Shown in pieces: positions 36,201-44,670 of a DNA stretch of 64,000 bases. This stretch comes from Sediminicola arcticus. Its GTDB lineage: Bacteria > Bacteroidota > Bacteroidia > Flavobacteriales > Flavobacteriaceae. The stretch spans positions 248,001 through 312,000 of the forward strand of contig NZ_JBEXAE010000005.1 of assembly GCF_040566695.1 (NCBI RefSeq), in the 5' to 3' direction. Each line of letters starts with the position of its first letter. Position 1 is the first letter of the stretch. The position numbers were made by a program, and so were the translations under genes. Below the pieces are notes generated by a model. That model was not told where the DNA came from. It saw nothing but the letters and a program-made list of their open reading frames with translations, and ran no database searches.

Positions 36201-36492
36201 AAAGAGTAGGCAAGCACAATTTTTAAAGCCTATGGCCATTTCCATCGCCTACGGAATTGCTTTTGCAACGATACTTACCTTGTTGATGTTACCATTATTC
36301 CTGGCTTTCAGTAATAAGTTCAAAGTTGGCTCCAAGTGGTTGGCTACAGGAGGACAAGTGACCAAGGAGGAAGTGGAAAGAGCGATCAAGGAACAAGATC
36401 AGGAAAAGCACATGCTGGAAAATCACCATCAATCAGAAAACGGAATTCATTACAACGGTAGTACTGAAGAAAATACCGAAAAGAGCTTATAG
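33217..36492 (+). CDS. RND efflux pump inner-membrane transporter
   Basis: Proton-driven exporter of the hydrophobe/amphiphile RND (AcrB-like) family, 1091 residues with 12 expected membrane helices and two large periplasmic loops. The TM4 proton-relay region reads GILVDDGIVIAENIYQH, with two Asp residues as in the family. The pseudo-repeat in the second half is GIMVNDGLVLIGKFN. It has a hydrophilic C-terminal tail of about 50 residues. Start and stop are tightly linked to the adaptor and to the TolC gene 4 bases later. The substrate is unknown. Confidence 0.94.
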   Translation: MRGLIAYFIKYHVAVSVFILAVVVFGIAGALSLKSSYFPLSDSKNIAINIAYPGASPQEVEEGIVLKIEDNLKGLQGVDRVTSTSRENSGTINVEIEKGRDIDFMLLEVKNAVDRVPSFPTGMEPLIVSKLEEVRQTISFSVSGDNVPLATLKQIGRQIENDIRAMEGISQINISGYPQEEIEIAVNENSLLAYNVSFTEVSQAVANANILVTGGNIKTDAEEYLIRANNRAYYGDELSNLIVRADASGQTVRLKDVAIIRDRFSETPNTSYFNGNLAVNVSITSTNTEDLISAAELVKKYVEEFNQKYNNVQANVVSDQSVTLTQRTELLTENAIMGMILVLIFLSLFLNTRLAFWVAFGLPISFLGMFIFAGFFDVTINVLSLFGMIIVIGILVDDGIVIAENIYQHYEKGKSPIQAAIDGTMEVIPPIVSAIITTILAFSIFLFLDGRIGEFFSEVSVIVILTLIVSLVEALIILPAHLAHSKALQPLDKKPKKGIAKVFSKLRIINDYGDKMMVWMRDVLYGPALRFTLKHKILTFSFFVMALVLTLGSVGGGVIRTAFFPSIASDRVQVSLLMPNGTNEKITDSIISLIEEKAEIVNQELTERYLKGTDKVLFENMIRTVGPGSSAASLVINLLPGEERPDNIPSSMVTSRLQELVGPVLGVESLIYGSGGNFGGDPVSVSLIGNNIQELKAAKKELKTALENNALLKDVADNDPAGIKEIRLELKENAYLLGLDLRTIMNQVRAGFFGTQAQRFQRGQDEIRVWVRYDRENRSSITDLDEMRITTPSGNKVPLKEIATYTIERGDVAINHLDGRREIQISADLKDDKTTSATDIMTEIRTQIMPEIQSKYATVSASYEGQNREAGKLLGSLKSVGLTVLLLIYITIAFTFRSFSQPLLLILLVPFSLTAVAWGHWIHDFPINILSMLGIIALVGIMVNDGLVLIGKFNNNLREGMKFDDAIFEAGKSRFRAIFLTSITTIAGLAPLLLEKSRQAQFLKPMAISIAYGIAFATILTLLMLPLFLAFSNKFKVGSKWLATGGQVTKEEVERAIKEQDQEKHMLENHHQSENGIHYNGSTEENTEKSL

Positions 36493-36496
36493 ATCC

Positions 36497-37861
36497 ATGA
36501 AGAAATTTTATCTACTGTTTATTGTATCGGTTGTTTACGGGCAGAACATTATGGCACAGGAGAACCTATTGTCCAAGGAGGAAGCTGTGGTTACCACCCT
36601 GGAAAATAATTTCAATATTGTTGTGGCCAAAAATATAGTGGAAATTGCAGAAAATAATTCAGGAATTCTTAACTCAGGCTATCTGCCTACGGTCACAGGA
36701 ACTGCCGGAGCCAACTATAATAAGAACAATACCAATACCGAATTTCCAGGTCAATTTTCGGACGATGGAAGTCCAAGACCGGACATTGTTGTGAATAATG
36801 CAGAAAGCCAACGTTACAATTCTGCCATCAATGTTAATTATACTTTGTTCGACGGCCTGGGCAGGTTTTATAATTACAAGCGGTTAAAGGAACAGTATCA
36901 GTTGAGCGAGTTACAGGCCCGTGAGACTATAGAAAACACCATTTTACAGTTGTTCAGTGTTTATTTTGAAATCGCCAGGCTTACCGAAAACCAAAAGGTT
37001 TTACAACAAGCCTTAGAAATATCGCAGGATAGGATAAAAAGGGCTGAATATTCTTTCGAATATGGACAAAATACCCAATTGGATATATTAAATGCCCAGG
37101 TCGATGTCACCAATGACAGTATTAACCTTTTGAACATAAATCAAAATTTGGTCAATGCCAAAAGGGATTTAAATGTTATCCTAAATCAGGATTTGAACAA
37201 TAGATTCAAGGTGGATACCGTAGTACAGTTTATCCCTAGGCTGCAATTGGACGAATTTATAGAGCTAGCCAAAAACAACAACGTAGCTGTTTTGCAATCT
37301 GAGAGAAGTCTTGCCATTAACGATTACGACATTAAAGTGAGTAGATCTGGATACCTACCTGTTATTGGGTTAACGGGAACTTACGGGTGGAATCGCAACC
37401 AAAGTGCTCCTTCTGCGTTTTTATCTGGAGCTATTTTTCCAGGAATCAATTCCACAGCAGATAATATTGCTCTTGGTGCCAGTCTAACCTGGAATCTTTT
37501 TGATGGTGGAGGAACTTCAGTAAGGTTAAAAAATGCTAAAATAGCCTATGCCAATCAAGAATTGGTCAAAAAGCAAATTGAGTTGGAGGTAAATAGAGAT
37601 ATATTAAACGCTCTGGCCATTTATGAGAATAGGTTGAGTATTTATTATATTCAAGAACAAAATGTAGTGACCAACCAAAATAATTTTGAACGTTCGGAGG
37701 AGCAATTTAAATTGGGAAGGATAACCTCCATTGAATTTCGCCAGGCACAGATTAACCTTTTAAATGCCCAGACTAATAAAAATCTAGCCAAGTACGATGC
37801 CAAACTTGCTGAACTACAATTGCTGCAATTAACGGGTCAATTATTGAACGTAAAATTATAA
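36497..37861 (+). CDS. TolC-family outer-membrane efflux protein
   Basis: Outer-membrane channel of the pump, 454 residues with a signal peptide (about 1-20). It has the two repeated OEP domains of long helices: an N-terminal half with LLSKEEAVVTTLENNFNIVV and DGLGRFYNYKRLKEQY, and a C-terminal half with LTWNLFDGGGTSVRLKNAK. The repeated NLFDGGG-type turn is typical of the family. It is the third gene of the adaptor-pump-channel operon, 4 bases after the pump. Confidence 0.93.
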   Translation: MKKFYLLFIVSVVYGQNIMAQENLLSKEEAVVTTLENNFNIVVAKNIVEIAENNSGILNSGYLPTVTGTAGANYNKNNTNTEFPGQFSDDGSPRPDIVVNNAESQRYNSAINVNYTLFDGLGRFYNYKRLKEQYQLSELQARETIENTILQLFSVYFEIARLTENQKVLQQALEISQDRIKRAEYSFEYGQNTQLDILNAQVDVTNDSINLLNINQNLVNAKRDLNVILNQDLNNRFKVDTVVQFIPRLQLDEFIELAKNNNVAVLQSERSLAINDYDIKVSRSGYLPVIGLTGTYGWNRNQSAPSAFLSGAIFPGINSTADNIALGASLTWNLFDGGGTSVRLKNAKIAYANQELVKKQIELEVNRDILNALAIYENRLSIYYIQEQNVVTNQNNFERSEEQFKLGRITSIEFRQAQINLLNAQTNKNLAKYDAKLAELQLLQLTGQLLNVKL

Positions 37862-37865
37862 AGAT

Positions 37866-38048
<183 letters not shown>

Positions 38049-38062
38049 GAATAGGAATACAA

Positions 38063-38096
38063 ACAAAAGCGCCATGGATATCCATGGCGCTTTTGT
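38063..38096. terminator. Bidirectional terminator, perfect palindrome
   Basis: Perfect 34-base palindrome centred on GGATATCC (arms ACAAAAGCGCCATGGAT / ATCCATGGCGCTTTTGT), followed by T-rich sequence. It separates the efflux operon from the convergent DUF2807 gene. Confidence 0.9.
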
Positions 38097-38111
38097 TTTT
38101 ATCATTCCATT

Positions 38112-38792
38112 TTAATTCATAGAATTGATATTTCCTCCTACAAATTTGGTTTCTTTAACCTCTTTTGGGTTACCATAAATATTAATGGTCCCACCAGCTC
38201 TTACTTTAGCATCAACAATATCTGTAGCATTTACATTGGCTGTCCCTCCAGCATTGACAGATACCTCTGTCTGTTCTGTTTTTAAACTCTCGTTTTTAAC
38301 GACCCCTCCCGTATTGACGGAAATGTCTTGAACTTTTGAAGTACCAGATAAGGAAACTATTCCTCCTGTAGTGGCTTTTACGTCCACTTTTTCAGCTTCT
38401 ACCTTAAGTTGTAGTTCACCTCCTTCTTGGGCCCTCATCTCTAAACTAACAGATCTTATAACATCATCAGAAACTATTTTCGCTTTTTCGTTTACGTCCA
38501 ATAGTACTAATGTTTCAGTATGGTATAGCATTACTGTAGTATTATGGCCAGCCAAAAAATTATCCAATTCCATACGTATTTTTAGGCGACCAGATTTGTT
38601 TACAAAAGCTACTTCGCTTTTGTAATCTCCTGTAATTACAGCTTTGTTTACATCACTGCTAATCAATTTTACAGTAATCCCGTCATAGGCCTTCACTTCA
38701 GAAAATTTATATAACTCATGGGCAACTTCTTTTTGTGCAGAAGCATTCCAAGATAGCAATGTTATTGCAATAAGTACGATTGATGTTCTCAT
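38112..38792 (-). CDS. DUF2807 (head GIN domain) secreted protein
   Basis: Protein of 226 residues from the ATG at 38792 (MRTSIVLIA), which gives a signal peptide ending NASAQ. The longer in-frame start at 38834 adds 14 polar residues in front of it. The rest is a beta-helix-like adhesin fold of DUF2807, with repeated turns such as TGGIVSLSGTSKVQDISV, NTGGVVKNES and AGGTANVNATDI. It is exported to the periplasm or surface. Function is unknown. Confidence 0.85.
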   Translation of the reverse strand: MRTSIVLIAITLLSWNASAQKEVAHELYKFSEVKAYDGITVKLISSDVNKAVITGDYKSEVAFVNKSGRLKIRMELDNFLAGHNTTVMLYHTETLVLLDVNEKAKIVSDDVIRSVSLEMRAQEGGELQLKVEAEKVDVKATTGGIVSLSGTSKVQDISVNTGGVVKNESLKTEQTEVSVNAGGTANVNATDIVDAKVRAGGTINIYGNPKEVKETKFVGGNINSMN

Positions 38793-39126
38793 ATGGTATT
38801 GTTTTAAGGATTTACTTGTTATATATACGTTCATAAGTTACCCTTAGGCTTTTGGCAAGGTCATAATTTTGAATGAAATACGTATTCTCAAACAAGTTTA
38901 AATTGAGCTTTATCGATTTTGAAATATAGGACTGGTCAAATATGTTTGCCGATAATGTTGGATGCTCTTCTATTTGACAAAAACCATTCAATAAAAATGT
39001 TGATTGCTAGTGGTTAAATCTCTATTTTTAAAATGTTATAATTGAGAATTTTTCAACTAAGATGTTAAAATGACATCCAGAAGTAATCCATAATTTGAAA
39101 ATATCAATTGATAAATCAAGGAATCA
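38793..39126. other. Intergenic region between divergent DUF2807 and symporter genes
   Basis: About 330 AT-rich bases with no plausible gene and no clear TAnnTTTG box on either strand. It must hold promoters for both flanking genes. Confidence 0.5.
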
Positions 39127-39390
39127 ATGTCAGAAAAACAAGCTAAGGCAAAAGCATATTGGAAAGAAAACCTTAGGTACTTATTACTCTTATTGTCTAT
39201 ATGGTTCGTGGTTTCCTATGGTGCCGGAATCCTATTTAAGGAGGCTTTAGATACCATTAAATTGGGAGGTTTTAAACTCGGTTTTTGGTTTGCTCAGCAA
39301 GGATCTATTTATGTGTTTGTCATACTCATTTTTATATATGTTAGACTGATGAACAAATTGGATAAAAAATATGGATTTAATGAAGAATAG
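39127..39390 (+). CDS. DUF4212 small subunit of sodium/solute symporter
   Basis: Protein of 87 residues with two membrane helices (about 15-35 and 55-75). Its sequence WKENLRYLLLLLSIWFVVSYGAG and the FKLGFWFAQQGSIYVFVIL segment match the DUF4212/symporter small-subunit family, which always sits beside an SSS-type transporter. It lies 27 bases before that transporter. Confidence 0.9.
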   Translation: MSEKQAKAKAYWKENLRYLLLLLSIWFVVSYGAGILFKEALDTIKLGGFKLGFWFAQQGSIYVFVILIFIYVRLMNKLDKKYGFNEE

Positions 39391-39417
39391 ACTTCTCAAA
39401 TATAAAATTAAGGGGAT

Positions 39418-41130
39418 ATGAGTGTACAATTGTGGACCTACATTATTGTAGGGGTAACCTTTGCATTGTACATAGGCATAGCCATATGGTCTAGGGCAGG
39501 ATCTACCAAAGAGTTTTATGTTGCTGGAGGGAATGTTTCGCCATTAGCCAATGGCATGGCCACGGCAGCAGATTGGATGTCTGCCGCCTCATTTATATCT
39601 ATGGCAGGTATTATTTCGTTTGCCGGATATGATGGCTCTGTTTATCTTATGGGTTGGACAGGGGGATACGTACTATTGGCACTTCTTTTAGCTCCTTATC
39701 TCAGAAAATTTGGAAAGTTTACGGTACCAGATTTTATTGGGGAACGCTATTACTCCAAAACCGCCCGTATCGTAGCTGTAATTTGTGCCTTGATTGTATC
39801 TTTCACCTATGTAGCCGGACAAATGCGAGGCGTAGGCGTAGTGTTTTCAAGGTTTTTAAAAGTTGATATTACCACTGGGGTAATCATAGGGATGGTTATT
39901 GTTCTTTTCTATGCTGTTTTGGGAGGTATGAAGGGGATAACCTATACCCAGGTGGCTCAATATTGCGTTCTCATTTTTGCCTTTATGGTTCCTGCTATTT
40001 TTATTTCCATACAAATGACGGGTAATCCTATTCCCCAATTGGGAATGGGTTCTATGGTCAATGATGGCTCAGGAATGTATTTGTTAGATAAATTAAATGG
40101 ACTCTCTACGGAATTAGGCTTTGCCGAATATACAGATGGCTCCAAGTCCCTCATAGATGTGTTCGCTATTACCTTGGCCCTAATGGTGGGGACCGCAGGA
40201 TTACCACATGTTATTGTACGTTTTTTCACGGTCAAAAGAGTGAGGGATGCACGTAAATCAGCGGGTTGGGCCCTATTGCTAATCGCTATTTTATATACCA
40301 CTGCCCCGGCTGTTGCAGTATTTGCCAAAACCAATCTTATCAATACCGTTAGTGATAAGGACTATTCCAGTATGCCTACCTGGTTTAAAAACTGGGAAGA
40401 AACTGGGCTTTTGGTTTTTGATGATAAAAATAGTGATGGAAAAATACAGTATGTAGCCAATAAAATTGATAATGAACTGACTATTGATAATGATATTATG
40501 GTATTAGCAAATCCGGAAATCGCAAATTTACCTGCATGGGTAATTGCATTGGTAGCCGCTGGGGGATTAGCAGCGGCGTTATCCACAGCTGCAGGTTTGT
40601 TGTTAGTAATCTCCTCATCTGTATCCCATGATTTGATTAAAAGTATTTTTAAACCTAATATTTCAGAAGCGGGAGAATTATGGGCTGCTCGTATTTCTGC
40701 TACAGTTGCTGTGATTATAGCTGGGTATTTTGGTATTCATCCACCTGGTTTTGTAGCGGCGGTGGTAGCCCTCGCATTTGGACTTGCAGCGGCTTCCTTT
40801 TTCCCTGCTATCGTACTAGGAATCTTTTATAAGAAAATGAGTAAGGAAGGAGCCATAGCAGGAATGATTGTTGGGATTTCTTTGATGTTATACTATATGG
40901 TTAAATTCAAATTTGGACTTTTCGATGGGGGTAAAGCTTCGGTGGCAGCACTTTCAAAAGACTGGTGGTTTGGAATTTCTCCTGAAGGCTTTGGTAGCAT
41001 TGCAATGATTGTTAATTTTATAGTGGCCCTTTTGGTCAACCTATTTGCGCCAGATCCCCCAGAATTAGTGCAAGAAATTGTAGAAGATATCCGAATTCCA
41101 AGTGGAGCGGGTAAGGCTAAAGGCCATTAA
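39418..41130 (+). CDS. Sodium:solute symporter, acetate-type (VC_2705-like)
   Basis: SSS-family importer of 570 residues with about 13 membrane helices. Family segments are MATAADWMSAASFISMAG, TYVAGQMRGVGVVF and AAGGLAAALSTAAGLLLVISS. A periplasmic or cytosolic insert around residue 330 contains DDKNSDGKIQ, an EF-hand-like acidic turn that I recall in close relatives. The pairing with DUF4212 upstream and acetyl-CoA synthetase 33 bases downstream points to acetate or a similar short carboxylate as substrate. Confidence 0.9.
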   Translation: MSVQLWTYIIVGVTFALYIGIAIWSRAGSTKEFYVAGGNVSPLANGMATAADWMSAASFISMAGIISFAGYDGSVYLMGWTGGYVLLALLLAPYLRKFGKFTVPDFIGERYYSKTARIVAVICALIVSFTYVAGQMRGVGVVFSRFLKVDITTGVIIGMVIVLFYAVLGGMKGITYTQVAQYCVLIFAFMVPAIFISIQMTGNPIPQLGMGSMVNDGSGMYLLDKLNGLSTELGFAEYTDGSKSLIDVFAITLALMVGTAGLPHVIVRFFTVKRVRDARKSAGWALLLIAILYTTAPAVAVFAKTNLINTVSDKDYSSMPTWFKNWEETGLLVFDDKNSDGKIQYVANKIDNELTIDNDIMVLANPEIANLPAWVIALVAAGGLAAALSTAAGLLLVISSSVSHDLIKSIFKPNISEAGELWAARISATVAVIIAGYFGIHPPGFVAAVVALAFGLAAASFFPAIVLGIFYKKMSKEGAIAGMIVGISLMLYYMVKFKFGLFDGGKASVAALSKDWWFGISPEGFGSIAMIVNFIVALLVNLFAPDPPELVQEIVEDIRIPSGAGKAKGH

Positions 41131-41163
41131 TATTAAATGATTTTATAATATTAGCATTTTAAA

Positions 41164-43071
41164 ATGAGCAATTACCATATCAAACATTTAGAAGAGTACT
41201 TTCAGGTGTATCGTAAATCGGTGAGAGACCCAGAAAGTTTCTGGGAAGAAGTTGCGGAAGAACATTTTATGTGGCGAAAAAAATGGGATAAGGTATTAAG
41301 TTGGGACTTTTCGAAACCTGAAGTAAAGTGGTTCGAAGGGGCGAAATTAAATATCACTGAAAACTGTATTGATAGGCATTTGACTACAAGAGGCGACAAA
41401 ACGGCCATTATTTTTGAGCCAAATAATCCCGAAGAAGAAGCGGAGCATATAACCTTTAGACAGCTTCACGAACGAGTATGTGAATTTTCCAATGTACTGA
41501 AAGACCAAGGAATAAAAAAGGGGGATAGGGTATGTATCTATTTGCCAATGATCCCGGAATTGGCCATTTCAGTTTTGGCCTGTGCCCGCATTGGAGCCAT
41601 TCATTCCGTAGTTTTTGCCGGTTTTTCATCAACGGCCTTAGCTACCCGTATAAATGATAGTGATTGTAAAATGGTAATTACTTCTGATGGTTCTTATAGA
41701 GGTGCAAAATCAATTGATTTAAAAGGGATTGTAGATGATGCCTTGGAAAATTGTCCAGGTGTGCAAACGGTTCTTGTAGCAAAGCGAATCAACTCAGAGA
41801 TACCTATGAAGAAGGGCCGTGATAAATGGTTGCAGCCTTTATTGGATAATGCCTATAGGGATTGTGTTCCGGAAATAATGGATGCCGAGGATCCCTTGTT
41901 CATCTTGTATACTTCTGGATCTACAGGAAAACCTAAGGGCATGTTGCATACCACAGCGGGGTATATGGTATACACCGCCTATACGTTTAAGAATGTTTTT
42001 CAATATAAAGAAGAAGATGTGTTTTGGTGTACCGCCGATATTGGTTGGATTACGGGTCACAGTTATATCGTTTATGGGCCATTGGCCAATGGTGCCACAA
42101 CAGTAATGTTCGAGGGGGTTCCAAGCTATCCTGATTTTGGGCGTTTTTGGGAAATTATAGAAAAGCATAAAGTCAATCAGTTTTATACGGCCCCAACGGC
42201 TATTAGAGCCTTGGCTAAAGAGAATTTAGAATTTGTTGAAAAATACGATCTGTCTTCAATAAAGGTATTGGGAACTGTAGGAGAACCTATCAACGAAGAG
42301 GCATGGCATTGGTACAATGTAAATGTGGGCAAAAAGAAAAGCCCAATTGTGGATACGTGGTGGCAAACGGAAACAGGAGGCATCATGATTTCACCTATCC
42401 CTTATGCCACTCCTACCATTCCCACCTACGCTACCCTGCCCTTGCCGGGTATACAACCTGCTTTAATGGATGAACAGGGTAACGAAATTAAGGGAAATCA
42501 GGTTGATGGTCGTTTGTGCATCAAATTTCCATGGCCTTCCATGGCCAGAACAATTTGGGGAAATCACCAAAGGTATAAGGATACCTATTTTTCCACGTAT
42601 GAGAATAAATATTTCACAGGGGACGGGGCATTAAGAGATGAGGTAGGGTATTACCGGATTACAGGTAGGGTAGACGATGTAATCATTGTTTCAGGACATA
42701 ATTTGGGTACGGCACCCATTGAGGATGCAATTAATGAACACCCTGCCGTAGCAGAGTCAGCCATAGTTGGCTTTCCGCACGATATTAAGGGAAGTGCCCT
42801 TTACGGATATGTAATATTAAAAGAAACCGGGGAATCTCGGGATCATAACAACCTCCGTAAAGAAATCAACCAGATTATTACGGAGCATATTGGACCTATC
42901 GCCAAGTTGGACAAAATTCAATTTACCAGTGGCCTTCCAAAAACAAGATCTGGAAAAATCATGAGAAGGATTCTTCGTAAAATAGCTTGTAACGAAATGG
43001 ATAACCTAGGGGATACGTCTACCTTATTGAACCCTGAAATAGTTCAGGAGATTATAGACAATAAATTGTAA
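41164..43071 (+). CDS. acs: Acetyl-CoA synthetase (AMP-forming)
   Basis: Activates acetate to acetyl-CoA with ATP and CoA. It has 635 residues. The P-loop is YTSGSTGKPKG (249-259). WWQTETGG forms the carboxylate/adenylate pocket, TGRVDDVI is the hinge region, and SGKIMRR at 596-602 contains the C-terminal catalytic Lys598, which is a known acetylation site in the family. It follows the symporter, so the trio is an acetate-uptake and activation operon that ends at a terminator. Confidence 0.95.
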   Translation: MSNYHIKHLEEYFQVYRKSVRDPESFWEEVAEEHFMWRKKWDKVLSWDFSKPEVKWFEGAKLNITENCIDRHLTTRGDKTAIIFEPNNPEEEAEHITFRQLHERVCEFSNVLKDQGIKKGDRVCIYLPMIPELAISVLACARIGAIHSVVFAGFSSTALATRINDSDCKMVITSDGSYRGAKSIDLKGIVDDALENCPGVQTVLVAKRINSEIPMKKGRDKWLQPLLDNAYRDCVPEIMDAEDPLFILYTSGSTGKPKGMLHTTAGYMVYTAYTFKNVFQYKEEDVFWCTADIGWITGHSYIVYGPLANGATTVMFEGVPSYPDFGRFWEIIEKHKVNQFYTAPTAIRALAKENLEFVEKYDLSSIKVLGTVGEPINEEAWHWYNVNVGKKKSPIVDTWWQTETGGIMISPIPYATPTIPTYATLPLPGIQPALMDEQGNEIKGNQVDGRLCIKFPWPSMARTIWGNHQRYKDTYFSTYENKYFTGDGALRDEVGYYRITGRVDDVIIVSGHNLGTAPIEDAINEHPAVAESAIVGFPHDIKGSALYGYVILKETGESRDHNNLRKEINQIITEHIGPIAKLDKIQFTSGLPKTRSGKIMRRILRKIACNEMDNLGDTSTLLNPEIVQEIIDNKL

Positions 43072-43095
43072 TTACTTTCTAAATGCACAGATATA

Positions 43096-43125
43096 AAAAA
43101 GCCTTCTTTAAAGAAGGCTTTTTAG
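43096..43125. terminator. Bidirectional terminator between acs and the carboxylase operon
   Basis: Inverted repeat AAAAAGCCTTCTTT/AAAGAAGGCTTTTT between convergent genes, with T-runs on both strands. Confidence 0.9.
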
Positions 43126-44667
43126 TTATAATGGGATATTGCCATGTTTTCGGTTGGGTCGCACTTGCTCCTTATTTTCCAGCATACTAAACCCCTTGAT
43201 CAGTTTTCTACGGGTATCCTTTGGCAGAATCACTTCGTCTATAAAACCACGTTGTGCTGCTAGGTACGGATTGGCAAACTTGAGTGCGTATTCTGCTTCC
43301 TTTTCTGCTAGCTTTTTTGAAGGGTCGTCTGCTGCAGAAATTTCTTTTTTAAAGATAATCTCACTAGCACCTTTGGCTCCCATGACGGCAATTTCAGCAC
43401 TTGGCCAAGCATAATTTAGATCGGCTCCAATATGCTTAGAGTTCATCACATCATAGGCGCCGCCGTAGGCTTTACGTGTTATGACCGTGATGCGGGGAAC
43501 AGTGGCTTCGCTCAAGGCATAAAGGAGTTTGGCACCATGCACTATAATTCCGTTCCATTCCTGATCCGTACCCGGCAAAAAACCTGGGACATCAACTAAG
43601 ACCAGAAGGGGAATGTTGAAACAATCGCAAAAACGCACAAACCTAGCCGCTTTTTTAGAACTGTTTACATCCAATACCCCTGCTAAAAACATAGGCTGGT
43701 TGGCAACAACACCTATGCTTCTGCCACCTAGTCTAGCAAATCCTACAAGGATGTTTTCGGCATAGTCTTTATGTATTTCGTAAAAGCTATCTTTATCTAT
43801 GATGCCTTTAATCACCTCATGCATATCATATGGTTTATTGGCATTATCGGGAATAATGTTCGATAACCGATCCCTGATTTCATCGCCGAACTCAAATGGA
43901 AGGGTTTTTGGCGTCTCTTTGTTGCTCTGTGGTAAATACCCTAAAAGTATTTTTATATCCTCCAAACATAGTACGTCATTGGCTGAGGTAATATGTGCCA
44001 CTCCGGATTTAGTTGAATGTGTGCTTGCCCCACCTAGTTCTTCAGAGGTAACTTCTTCATTTGTTACTGTTTTTACCACATTTGGGCCAGTTACGAACAT
44101 ATAGCTGGTGTCTTCTACCATCATGGTAAAATCTGTCATCGCAGGAGAATATACCGCTCCTCCGGCACATGGTCCCATAATAGCTGATATTTGGGGGATA
44201 ACCCCAGAGGCCTGTACGTTTCTATAAAAAATATCCGCATAACCTCCCAAGGAGCGCACGCCCTCTTGGATACGGGCCCCTCCTGAATCATTTAATCCAA
44301 CAAGGGGAGCACCAATCTTAACCGCAAGATCCATGATCTTACAGATTTTTTCGGCGTGGGTTTCTGAAAGTGCTCCTCCAAATACTGTAAAATCTTGGGC
44401 AAACACATATACCAACCTTCCATTGACAGTGCCGTAACCTGTAATCACCCCATCACCGTAATAGAGTTCCTTATCCATTTCAAAATCTGTGGTCCTGTGG
44501 GTCACGAGAATACCTATTTCCTCAAAGGAACCGGCATCCATCAAATAATTGACCCTCTCACGAGCAGTCAATTTTTTCTTTTGGTGTTGTTTTTTTATCC
44601 GATTTTCACCTCCCCCCAAATGGGCTTTGGCAATTTTATCTTGTAGTTCTTTTATTTTAGAATCCAT
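43126..44667 (-). CDS. Acyl-CoA carboxylase carboxyltransferase (beta) subunit
   Basis: Carboxyltransferase of a biotin-dependent acyl-CoA carboxylase, probably propionyl-CoA carboxylase (PccB-like). It has 513 residues and two crotonase-fold halves. Family segments include LVGLNDSGGARIQEGV, MGPCAGGAVYSPAMTDF and VDVPGFLPGTDQEWNGI, and the C-terminus ends RPNRKHGNIPL as is usual. It is the last gene of BCCP-biotin carboxylase-carboxyltransferase, 3 bases after its neighbour. Substrate assignment (propionyl versus another acyl-CoA) is not possible from motifs alone. Confidence 0.92.
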   Translation of the reverse strand: MDSKIKELQDKIAKAHLGGGENRIKKQHQKKKLTARERVNYLMDAGSFEEIGILVTHRTTDFEMDKELYYGDGVITGYGTVNGRLVYVFAQDFTVFGGALSETHAEKICKIMDLAVKIGAPLVGLNDSGGARIQEGVRSLGGYADIFYRNVQASGVIPQISAIMGPCAGGAVYSPAMTDFTMMVEDTSYMFVTGPNVVKTVTNEEVTSEELGGASTHSTKSGVAHITSANDVLCLEDIKILLGYLPQSNKETPKTLPFEFGDEIRDRLSNIIPDNANKPYDMHEVIKGIIDKDSFYEIHKDYAENILVGFARLGGRSIGVVANQPMFLAGVLDVNSSKKAARFVRFCDCFNIPLLVLVDVPGFLPGTDQEWNGIIVHGAKLLYALSEATVPRITVITRKAYGGAYDVMNSKHIGADLNYAWPSAEIAVMGAKGASEIIFKKEISAADDPSKKLAEKEAEYALKFANPYLAAQRGFIDEVILPKDTRRKLIKGFSMLENKEQVRPNRKHGNIPL

Positions 44668-44670
44668 ATA